DNA of 64,000 nt. Source: Anaspis maculata. Taxonomy: Eukaryota; Arthropoda; Insecta; Coleoptera; Scraptiidae. Shown here piece after piece: positions 30,801 through 41,200 of this stretch. Both the position numbers and the translations under genes were made by a program. Under the pieces are notes generated by a model. The model saw nothing but the letters and a program-made list of their open reading frames with translations, ran no database searches and had not been told where the DNA came from. The DNA lies in the NCBI GenBank assembly GCA_949128115.1, contig OX421963.1, positions 55,671,306-55,735,305 on the forward strand, written 5' to 3'. Each line of letters starts with the position of its first letter. The stretch's first letter is position 1.

Positions 30801-32793
30801 GTTGAAGAGGGGGGGGGGGCTTTCTTTTTTGTCCCCCTATCTTCTACTCCACTGGAAATATTCCAAAGTGGAATGCATTTTTAGATTTCCTATTCAATTT
30901 AGAGAAAGTTACCTTTGCAAGATGTTGATTGAAAACTTAATTCTCGAAATATGCTTGAATGAACACGGTGCCAATTTCATTGAGACGGGGCTCGTAGGAT
31001 ATTGATCTTTGATTTGACTATGTATCACCATGTCAAGTTTCATCTTTTCTCTGGTGAATACTGGCTTTGTGACCATAGAAAGCACAAGTTTCACGAAAGA
31101 TTATGGAAAAATGTTTGGACCCCAACAGCTTGTATGCATTTTCCGTGGTCATTCAACCACCTAGAATCCATCAGAGAAAATGTCTCAATTAGCTAACAAT
31201 AATTAAATTCGCGGGTGGAACTGGATGTTAGTTTTGAAAAGCATCAAGGCCGCCACAGTTTTTTATACAAACTCTGAAAATGCGATTTTTTCAGTTTTCA
31301 ATTTTTAGTTGGTAGCACTGTCAATTGAAAATCAAATCACAATTGAAAAATAAAAATACAGGCATAAAAGCTGTATTACACTACACAATTTCTTGTACAA
31401 TTTCTTGAACAATCTGCCAAAATAGTGTCAAAAAACAATGAACTTGATTGTTCAACTGACAGATTGTACAAGAAATTGCACAAGAAATTGTGTACTGTAA
31501 TACAGCTATAAGACAGTTAAAAAGGCTGAGCACGAAAATGCAAAAAAATGTAGAGTGTTTTTTGAAGTTTTGTTTATCCCATCAAAATGTGACACAAGTA
31601 GGTACATATAGCTAAAAATAATTTCAGGTCATAGGTCTCATCAAACTATATAACTTTTCTCTTACATCTTTTTTTCTATCTTGAACGAGAAGGCCGCTAT
31701 GGGATAATTACGCTAGGATGGACCATCCTGTGTATACTATAGATACAGTTGTTTCAACCATTACCCCCAAGTTAAATTTAACCAGAGATGAAACACTGAC
31801 CCTCGCTGTTTAAATAACTAAATACATATTAGTGATGGCTATGTTTACACCGTGGCTTTGGTACGCTACCTAAGCACTAGATTCGACCCAAATAAATTTA
31901 ATCCACGTGGTGTTCATGGACAAGGGCTAAGTAGCTCGGGTCATGTCTCTTGTTAGCCGTGGACTGACCCAAATTTAGTTTTTATAATTTTGTTTAGTTT
32001 CAGTTTATATCCTAAAATGGGTTGACCACATTAGTCTACTGTCCAGTCTACTGGGTGAATGCCACAAGAGAAGGACCATTTTAGGTGGAATTTGGGCCAG
32101 TGGTCAGTCTGGCTTTAGTTCTCCGGTGTAAACTTAGCCAATAATTACCTACCCACTGACATTTCAAATATAAATTAATAGGTTTCGAATGAAGAATGGG
32201 ACCCTTTAAATGCATTGAAACGTGCTGTCGAGATGTTCGTCAACATGAAAGCTATGATCAACAAAGAGCATGAATATGCCTTGGTTATTTTAACTGAAAA
32301 CGATGTAGTATGGACATTGGACTTCACAAAGGACATAAAGAAATTCATGAAGGCTGTGAACGCGATCAAGCCATGTGAAATCGAAGACATCTTCAATCTC
32401 AACAAAGTCTTCTCATTAATAAACGAGAAAATTAAAGTCTTGGAAGAAGAAGTAGTTGATAACGTTATCATACCTCCACAGTACATAGTTCGAGCGATAC
32501 TTTTATATGGACGGTCCTACACTATGCTAGAAATTGAACGTAGTAGTGAAGTTGAGGGTCTGCTCAACTCGAGTTACTTCACTTTTGATGTTCTGATGAC
32601 GCATGAGCCAATGGAAGAATACAACAATGCCTCAAAAATTTTCAATACCATTACTGATTTGGATAAAAAAGGATTCGCTTATGCCTTCGCTGTGAACCGC
32701 GATTTCAAGGAGCTTCAAGATGCTATGGCCAGGTTGCTTGGACATCCATTGCAGCGCCCTACTCAATCTATGGCCGATTATAAGATTTGCTAA
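27868..32793 (+). CDS. BABAM1: BRISC and BRCA1-A complex member 1 homologue (MERIT40)
   Basis: Four exons: 27868-27892, 28391-28509, 28635-28799 and 32182-32793, giving 306 codons plus a stop (human about 329). All introns are GT-AG (donors gtaaaa, gtaggt, gtattc; acceptors cacag, ttag, atag). Exon 3 has two in-frame acceptors six bases apart (28635 or 28641). After an acidic, disordered N-terminus, PEKIILIIDSAQDE marks the start of the vWA-like domain. Exon 4 supplies HEYALVILTENDVVW, IPPQYIVRAILLYGRSY, FTFDVLMTH and the hallmark C-terminal end AMARLLGHPLQRPTQS. MERIT40 scaffolds the BRISC/BRCA1-A K63 deubiquitinase complexes in DNA repair and cytoplasmic signalling. Introns 1 and 3 hold inverted-repeat elements. 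Confidence 0.9.
27961..28312. mobile_element. MITE in BABAM1 intron 1
   Basis: The inverted ends CTGCCGTC...GGCAGTAACTACA and TGTAGTTACTGCC...GACGGCAG are flanked by AATA on both sides. Internal copies of GGCAGTAACT recur in both orientations (28085, 28145, 28170, 28202). It is 352 bp and non-coding. Confidence 0.75.
29943..30994. mobile_element. Foldback nested in the intron-3 palindrome (CGAGCCCCGTCT ends)
   Basis: The ends CGAGCCCCGTCT and AGACGGGGCTCG are flanked by TA (29941-29942 and 30995-30996). The arms are inverted along most of the 1,052 bp, for example AATATTTCCAGTGG near 30077 with its complement near 30850, and ATATTTGGTCAAA pairs near 30390 and 30771. A further small inverted pair lies at 30146-30353. 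Confidence 0.82.
30146..30353. mobile_element. Small TIR element nested a layer deeper
   Basis: CCACAGGGACCTGTGGG at the left and CCCACAGGTCCCTCTGG at the right form 17-bp imperfect inverted ends around a 208-bp body. It lies inside one arm of the 29943-30994 foldback. The target duplication is unclear. Confidence 0.6.
31369..31507. mobile_element. 139-bp palindromic MITE
   Basis: AGCTGTATTACACTACACAA and its near complement TTGTGTACTGTAATACAGCT bound a palindrome. ATAA borders both sides, whereas the matching site in the related element near 11675 has a single copy. A larger diverged relative lies at about 36137-36718. Confidence 0.75.
31868..31899 (+). repeat. 32-bp inverted repeat, copy 1 (upstream of BABAM1 exon 4)
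   Basis: A stretch centred on GCACTAGATTCGACCCAAAT is an exact reverse complement of 33292-33323. The pair brackets the last exon and polyadenylation site of BABAM1. Confidence 0.8.
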
Positions 32794-32862
32794 TCAGCAT
32801 CTTAAGGTGACCAAAGAAAGGTACCTACTTTGTTCACATCTACTACTAATTGTATTTTTGTT

Positions 32863-32868
32863 AATAAA
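32863..32868 (+). terminator. BABAM1 polyadenylation signal
   Basis: AATAAA lies 70 bp past the stop codon, followed by a TCAGTTACTTCAGTCAG stretch. The cleavage site is probably near 32885-32895. Confidence 0.55.
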
Positions 32869-32894
32869 TCAGTTACTTCAGTCAGTATTTAATC

Positions 32895-34373
32895 ATGCAA
32901 GTCCCCCTTATCAATGAAAATAACCAGGACCAGAGCAAGAGGGAGTGTCGGGGCTGTAACACCCCTCCCCATTCTCGAGTAAACCAGCCGGAAAATAGAA
33001 TTTGGTAGAGAAAATCAAGCTGGTTCCAAATAAGTAATTCAACAATAATTAGTTTTACTCTCTCTATTAAGTTAACAACTCTTTGTTCGAAAGTTGTTTG
33101 GCTGCGGCGCCATTTTACCGATTCACTTACAGTGTGCAAAGAAGGAATGGTGAGTAGAATGAGCCAAAAACGCATTTTTCCTAAAGAAATTTGTCTGGGG
33201 CAGCACTGTATCAAATTACTACCATTGCACAAAGAAAATAAAGTTCCAAGATAACCCAGAATCACTTTTTTTCAGAAAGTTTCAGCTTGCAAAATTTATT
33301 TGGGTCGAATCTAGTGCTTAGGTATGTAATACCTAAGTATGTTTTAGTGCCGGATCGAATGCACGGTTCGTGCTCCCGGCTTAGTTTCATAGCCGATGAT
33401 TTTGTATGTATTGGTATTTTTATACACTGTTTTAGGCTTAGAACTTTTGTAGCAGAGTAGTCACGCCAAACTCCATGGCAGCAAGTATTGTTCAATTATT
33501 AAATCGCTTAATCAAAACTACTGGTCTTGCTTAATCAACCCTGCGGAATCCACCCTCATTACATCAACAAGGTTCTTGTATATTTCATCGCCAGTTTACT
33601 CCTTCTCCGCCTAAACACAAGAAAAGTAAAATAGTCCAGATATGCTTATTGATGCGCAAGACTGTATGGACCTTGAGTTTTATGATGGCGGGATATGCCA
33701 CTTGGTAGACGTGTTGTTTGATCCATTCTCTTTCGATTGAAACTTTAAAGCCATCAATACCAACTATGCTGGCGGCAAATACAGGGTGAAAGGAAATACA
33801 AAGTTGGGACATATTTGTGCCTCAAGAATCAAAATAGGTAACTACATGTAAATCGCCAAAAATATTTTTAATTCCATGGCCATGAAGTCGTCGTAAAATT
33901 GAATCAAATATCTTGGGCCGTTCTTGAAATATCTTCAGAAGACTGAAGTTGTTAACAAAAAAAAAACTAGTTTTCCGTCCATCAGTAATTCTTCTGATAT
34001 TGAATCGAAACTTGGTGTTTTCATGATAAAAGACATTTAAAATGAAATTACAGTGAGAAATATTCTCTAGGCCAACTACTCAAAAAAAAAGTCAAGTTTT
34101 TCCGCTATATGTAGGTGGTATCGGCGAGGCGGCCATTTTGGGGGTAAAAAAATGCGTATCGAAATGTACGTAGTGACTTTTTTATGAACGCAAAATAGAA
34201 AAATTATCTTACACCAGTGTCTGCCGGCTGAAGCCTATATTCCCTGCATGAAGTTCGCGCGGTAGTTTTACGACCCTGTGGTGAGTGCTGTGCCTGTACC
34301 ATTCGAGTTTAGAATAAATCAATAATCAATGACATTATTGGTCTTATACAAACAGCTACATTTTAAACACTTT
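32895..34373. other. Intergenic stretch between BABAM1 and the next open frame
   Basis: It holds copy 2 of the 32-bp inverted repeat (33292-33323). A diverged piece (about 33880-34010) is reminiscent of the arms of the 51917-53475 palindrome. No gene is recognised. Confidence 0.35.
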
Positions 34374-34655
34374 TTACAACCACGAAAAAAATATACTTAT
34401 ACTTTCTCTGCAGTTGAATTGTTTACGTCGTACTACGTCGAGATGGGCCCATCTTAGGCCCACGCGCAACATTGTTTTGTTGGTAAGACATGAGTCCGAG
34501 CATGAGTCACTGTGGCGTACCTGCTCTAATTTTCCACTTAAGTAATGTAGGCAACCAAGAATACAACAACATCCAGAAACTTGAACTGTTCTTTCAAGGC
34601 GTTGTTCCTTCTTTATTTTTTTTGCAAAAATTTCTCGATAATCCGCAAATTTCAT
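34374..34655 (-). CDS. Possible first exon of a divergent gene (unrecognised)
   Basis: A minus-strand frame from ATG 34655 encodes MKFADYREIFAKKIKKEQRL, then a cysteine-rich hydrophobic patch (SGCCCILGCLHYL). It meets a plausible splice donor (GAGCAG|GTACGC) near 34520. It starts about 600 bp upstream of the SLC39A11 start on the opposite strand, so a shared promoter region is conceivable. No family is recognised and no second exon was identified. The frame may be chance. Confidence 0.22.
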   Translation of the reverse strand: MKFADYREIFAKKIKKEQRLERTVQVSGCCCILGCLHYLSGKLEQVRHSDSCSDSCLTNKTMLRVGLRWAHLDVVRRKQFNCRESISIFFSWL

Positions 34656-35260
34656 TTTAGATTATCATTCTACACGCCATTCTGAGTGATTTGCCTATTT
34701 TTTCGTTCGGATTTGCGTGTGGCCGTTATCTGTACTGGACCCGTAATTTTTACTATAGAGTTGTGAATAGTCTAACTATAAAAAAATATCGATAATGTAG
34801 AAAATATTAATAAAATCGATAATTATTCATCATAACAGTGAATGGTGTATAACCATACTAGTATGAGCCGATTGTGACGTGACGCACTTGTAATGTCAAT
34901 GTCACTGTACTGTCACTAATGTAATGTACTGTTGCAATTTTGCAGTGGCACTGAGCAGGATAAGTTTTTTATTTCTGCTCTCCAGATAACGGTACTATCG
35001 TTGAGAATATGACTATGACATATTTGAGTAAAAAACCAATTTTTTTTATCATAATTGGCTCTACAATATGCTCATAAATCCATCATTGCGCATGATAAAA
35101 GATATTGTGGGAGATATTTTGTGCAGATCTCGAAAAATCCTACCGCTGAAACCTGCTGTTTGGAGGTTCTAGAGGTGGCTGGGTGCTTAGCGAGCAGTCG
35201 TTTGTTTACAATCGGAATGTGCAGTAGTTAGGGAATGCTGTTGAATTCAAAAAAACAACA
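34656..35260. promoter_or_regulatory. Presumed promoter region of SLC39A11
   Basis: AT-rich. No clear TATA or element boundaries were placed. The start codon context at 35261 is AACAATGATC. Confidence 0.3.
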
Positions 35261-38200
35261 ATGATCGAGGGCTACGGACCGGTAATGCAGGCCTTCTTGG
35301 GCACCCTGTTCACGTGGGGCCTGACGGCAGCAGGGGCGGCGCTTGTCATAGTCATCAGAGGTTCACAGGTTAGGACATAACCTCCAAATTTTGTAAACAA
35401 CTCTTGAATTTTATGAATTCCAGCGAAAGCTGCTGGATGCCAGTCTGGGATTTGCCGCAGGAGTCATGACGGCAGCGTCCTACTGGTCCCTGCTGGCCCC
35501 AGCGATTGAAATGGCCGAAGAATCCAAGATATATGGGGCCAATGGAGAATACGCTTTTGCACCGGTTGGGCTCGGCTTTTTGCTAGGTGCCCTTTTTGTT
35601 TACGGTGCTGACGTTTTGATATCAGTGCTTGGCGTGCATTCCCCAAATATGATGCTCGGTAAGAGTACAAAGTCAAGTAGTAATGCAAATGGGCGTCTAA
35701 TAAAACTTATGGCTTATGTTGCAGCTCTGCATGCCACAAGTGGCCGCAAAGAAAGACGAGATGCACCCAGACGGGACTCCCACATATCATCATTAGACTC
35801 AACAGCAATTGATGGATTTTCAGAGCTTGGCACTGCTGTCCAGCGCAGAAGGGGTACATAACATTTTTATAACTATTTTATCAAGCTCTCTATGAAAATT
35901 AATACCCAGGTGTAAATGACACCATTACAGTCTATTTTTTTCAAAGTTGTGACTAAAAGAACTGACTGTAGTATGCTTTAATTCAGTATGAAAGAAAAAA
36001 AAATCATCCAATCAATATGAATTAACGAATGAAAAAAATCTGGTGGTAATTGAAGAGTCAACTTGTCACTAATACATAATTATGTAGAAACCTAGAGGTT
36101 CTTGTCAAATTTTTAATGTTTGCTAACCATATAATAATAGCTGTATTACATCATACAGTAATTTCTTGCACCATCTTGATTTTTGAAAACACCTACATTG
36201 TCATTGTCATTTTACCATTTTTGCATTTGCAACAATTTGGGCTCCAGGTGCTCATCAAGTTGGATATGTCCATCTTGGTTTTTAGTTTGAACTGACACAC
36301 CCAAATTGGAAAGCATTGGTTGGAGTCGTAATCGTTGCAAAAATGGCAAAACAATGAATGACAGTGTAGTAGTTTTCAATTATCACAATGATACAATCTT
36401 TGGAACAATCTGTCAATCTAACAATGAAGTACTGTCAAGAGCTCTGCATTACATACATCAAATTTTTTGTAACTCCAAAAAAAGTGACATAGCCTTGAAG
36501 GAGCCCTCACGTAGTACATTCACCATGAAGCCGGGAATCAAGCCTTTTATTCTATTAGGCTATAATTTCAATGGAGCAAGACCTTGTCCGTTTTTTATCT
36601 AATAACAAATATTTTAATGTACATTATGTAACATTTTGCTCCTGACGGTACATTGTTTTTTTGACAGTATTTTGGCAGATTTTTCCCAAAATTGTACAAG
36701 AAAATTTGATGATATTATACACCTCAAGATAGGTAATACCTCGTCAACTTTGTTTCCATATCAAAAGGTTGTGACTTGTGATGGAAGAATAAAATCAAGC
36801 AAGCAGTGACATATTGCTCCAAAATATTCAAGACTAGGCCAAGGCACATATAATTGACGTTGATCTTATGTACAGACGTAACTAAAATTTGGCATTTTTG
36901 CATGCCATTTTTCGAAAATTCTTCCTGTCAACTGGCGACACTGTAAGGGGTGTTTTTTTTTTAAATCTGGCGTCAAAGTATGCTGTGCTCTAGCCAAATT
37001 CGCCTGCATTCGGCCAGAGCAGAGCACACTTCGACGCCAGATTTCAAAAACACCCGTTGTGGCAAATTAATGTGTATTGAGGATAATGAGAAGACGAGAT
37101 GAACTTAATTTGCCAGATGGTATCATAAGTTTAGCATGAAGAATTTTTGACTTGCGAAAAATACCAAGATACAATATATAATATCATTGTAACTTCATCT
37201 AACAGTTACCTAATCTTTGCAATATAAGTAGACTCCATTTCATTACTTTATTTCCTGACCTTACTGTTGGGTATTTTTGAAAACACAAGCAGAGCATTTT
37301 TTTTATTCTAGGGCTCCTTAAACAAAAGAAAACTGCCCTTTACTCATCTGGAAATATATTTTTTTAGAAAAACCAATAGTCACCAAATAATAAGAAATGA
37401 TAATTCGGGATCATACATCATCCTAAAGCATGATTCAAAGAAACCTTGCGCACAACACTTGCAATATGCAGTTTAAACATTTCATGGGATTCTTATCTTT
37501 CTAGGGCTTAATCTTTTTGTTCAGCCATAACTTAGGTCTCTAGGTTTAACACACTAGATTATAGCAAACAATTATTGTTTTTTTTTTATCACTTTCACAT
37601 ACATAAATTTCAATTCTTGATGTCTTACCTCCAAATGTGACCTTTTAAATTACACATGTAGATAAGATAAAGTATTGGAAAAAAATTAGTAATCCATTTG
37701 TTAAATGTAAATTGAACATTATTGATACATGCATATTTATTAATTTCCTGTATGTATGAATCAGTGTAAGAATATTTGCCAATCTTGACGAGGCTTGTGT
37801 TTGTATGTTAAAAAAGTATGTAAGAGGGGTTTCTCACAATCGTGAAACAGAAGCTTTAAAGCTTCTGTTTCACGTACAGTAATTATTATTAATATCAGGA
37901 AACAAATTATCATTTCACTTAGAAGATTGAAGATCGCTCAATTATTACGCTATATACATACAGGCTGTCCATTCTCCTGTAATTTTTCCATAGCAACCTT
38001 GCCCTTCGAAATATAAAAACAACTCAAGCCAAATTTTTTATTTTTTCATGGTAAATTTTTTTTTCACTTGTACAAAGTGTTGTATTTCAAGGACGGGAGG
38101 GGGGGGGGGGGGGGCGCATAATGCATTGTTTTGAAATTGTGTTTTGTTTGTGGCAAGGCTACCAGCTAAGTGTAGAAAAACTTATTTCGAAAAATCGTAG

Positions 38201-41200
38201 TCGCCTTGTTTTTCAGAATTGAAAAAGATATCAGGTAATATGACAATAATAAATTAATTAAAAAGTTGACTATCTTTATGTCAAAAATGATACTTTGTCA
38301 GAGGGTATTCACAAAAATATTTCTTCAAATGACGTCATTCGCGTATCAAAACAGAAGAGACAGCTTAGGTGGCATCACTTCGCAAAAAGGGGTTTATTTC
38401 AAAAAAATCCGGCTCATTTCTGACGATTAACTGTAAAGTTGCGGCCTCATAAAAGTTTACACCGACGGCGATCGAGTGGCCATGCTAATTCAGTTTTGAC
38501 GTAATTTTGAATGAGCATGGCCACACGATTGTCATCGGTGTAAACTTTTATGAGGTCGCAACTGTACTTTTACCATCAAGAGCAATTTCCAACAATTTTG
38601 TTAGCAGAGGCACATATTTTACTTTTTTTTAATTGAAGAAAAGCATGGGATAGTTGCAAAATAGAAAAAAATGTATTATAACACACGTTTATAAGACCTA
38701 TTGTCACACTCATCAATTGAATCGATCGTCGCTTCGCTCCTCGTGCTTCAAAATGCGTGTGACAATACGAAGTCTTATAAATCTTGTATTATAATATACT
38801 ATTTTGAACTTTGCAAATTTCCAAGTGCCATAAGTAACTTTAAAATATAGTCTTCGTTTACTTTCTTGCCTTACGCCCAGTATTTCCATCTCTGGTTTAC
38901 TTTAACCAAAAGGTTAAGGCTATGTACTCACCACATGCGAAGTTTCATCTCAGCAGAATAAAAAGCAAGGTTGATCCTACTAACGTTCGCACTACATATT
39001 GTTTTTTCACTTTTTTTTTTGTTTGGATTACCCCACATTTTCTCAGAAGCCGAATATAGCCCCAATTACCGAAAAAGTTTCTAAAACATTGCTGGGACAC
39101 TTTTCGACAAAAGAAAAATTTGTCAACTATTTATTGTATAATTTTGAGAGACGTAAAAAAATTTTACTCACAAACAACAAGTAATTGATACGTTAACTGA
39201 CATCTACCCAGTATGTAATGATTCACTTCCCATGCATATAATACGCGAAGAAAGTGACAGGTGCGCCCAGCTTTCTTTGATTGCTTTCGTTGACACTTGG
39301 ACTTGACGCCGCTGTCAAGACGAAAATGAAAACGGCTGAGATTTGCAACCCACCGTAAAAAACAGATTTGAAAGCACTGAAGCTTATTGGAAGCTTATTG
39401 GAAGACCAAAGACACCTTCCCCTGGCGATTTTCTTTGAGATTATTTTCGGAAAATTTCAGACCGGCCCAAAATGCAGTTTCCAAATAGGACTGAAGCCTG
39501 GAAAATTCAGTATTGCTGATATTCTATTTTATATTAATGGTGTTTCGCAGCATGGAATAAGCCGTCCAAAGCGTCGAAGACTTGATATTTTTTGCCAATT
39601 CATCGGAATAGGATATCATGACTTTTTCACTGATATGTCTGCGTTTTTGCGGCTGGCCCATTCCTTGAAAATTCTGGAGGCACTTTCGTGCCGGCCGTGA
39701 TTTTTGGTTGGCAAAAAATTTTCTATCTTTTTTGCCTCTGCCTCTCGCAGTTTGGGCAAGGTTGATCGCGTTCCGATTTCCAAATCGGGCATACCTACTT
39801 ATTAATTATTATGAATTGACACAACAATGCCTAAACGTCGATTTTCAAAGCCACCTAACTTCCGTCGATACCTACTCCGTAGGAAGTTTTGTTCGAGAAT
39901 CACATTTTATTCAACCAATTATCGTTAGTTTATTGTGTTTTGTGGGTAAAATCGTATACATACCTCCACGGTAAATGCGTTATTCCAGCTGCGGGCATAG
40001 CTGGATACCATTGTTCCAACAACCGTTGCTATGGCATTTGATTATAAGTTATCTTCCAGGGTGAGTTAAGCAGCGATAGCAAAACTGATTACCACAAGTC
40101 ACTTTTATACCTCAAATAATTATTTCATCTTTTTTTTTTGTGACAAGTTCGCGCCTCGATAATGTCCCAAAAAAGTTGGACGAAACGTCGGCGTAAAAGA
40201 AAAGCACAAGATTTTTCTTTCCCTTCTTGTGATTGGGTACTCCGCCTAACAACAAAACATAACTATAAGTAACTATTTTTTTCCCAAACGGAATGCCCCC
40301 TATTTTATATCTCTTATAGCTTTTTTCTTTTTTCATCGGCTATGAATGCAGCATGATTTTCAATCAGCGAGGAAAATTTTTATTTTCACAGTTTTCTATA
40401 TACAACCGCGAAGCGATTGGAGCCAAACTATTGCAGAATTTTTCAAACGAAAAAAATTTGATCTAGGACTTACAGTTTTTTAGATATGATTTTTTTCTGA
40501 CGCAACCAACAACAGTAAAGAAGTTATGCGCGCATGCCACTCATACATACTATGCAAAATGCTCTATATTACTACTGAGGTGGGCATTTTTCGTATGAAG
40601 CTGAGCTTTCACAGAAATAATGGGATATTTGCTTTTTACAAAAGAAAACAAGGCACCTGTTTAGGCTAGCCGAGTTATGGGGCTAAGACTGCCCTCAACG
40701 GTACAATGGTATCAACGTTGAATAGGTATGATGGAGATGAACTGATGAAACTATTCACCCCTAATTTCTACATCGAAAAGGTCATATTCCAAACATTTGC
40801 TCTGCTCGTGCCTTTCAAACTTTCAAACTAGTTGAATAATCTCCCATTTTCACCACAAATCGCAGATGAGAGGTATCCTTACGTGTCACATACAGTTTCT
40901 CTCTTTATTTCATTGCCTTTTTTTTGCATAATGACTACTTATTTTATCTCAGGTCACATTTGGCAAATATGTTTCGATATCACTTCATTGAAGTTTTAGA
41001 GCAGGTACCATCATTATTAATTTTTTGCCAAGCAAGTTTCAAACAGCTTCCAAGCTAATGAAACAATAACGATACTTCTTATTGTATGATGTGTGTACGT
41101 GTTTTATGTGTACTTTTTGTAATAATGTACCAAAATGATTTATTGCTGCGAAGACCTTTTTTTGGGCGAGGCTTCCTATTAGACACACCGCAAGGTGGGG

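Larger units (their letters stand above)
28900..31730. repeat. Long foldback of the CAGGGTGGTCC family in BABAM1 intron 3
   Basis: The ends CAGAGTGGTCCATGCCAGCG and the complement finishing CCATCCTG delimit long arms. They match, for instance, at GACCTATGACCTAAAATTAT (29010 onward) and its complement near 31640. The centre is near 29555, where GGCTTCAACGC and GCGTGAAGCC pair. The right arm is lengthened by two insertions (29943-30994 and 31369-31507). It is the full palindromic form of the short element at 11048-11904. A third, diverged stretch near 41195-41345 resembles its inner part. Confidence 0.85.

Noticed and set aside
39368..39974. Two adjacent + strand frames of 110 and 88 codons
   Set aside because: No recognisable domain, no splice logic with SLC39A11, ordinary AT-rich intron composition.
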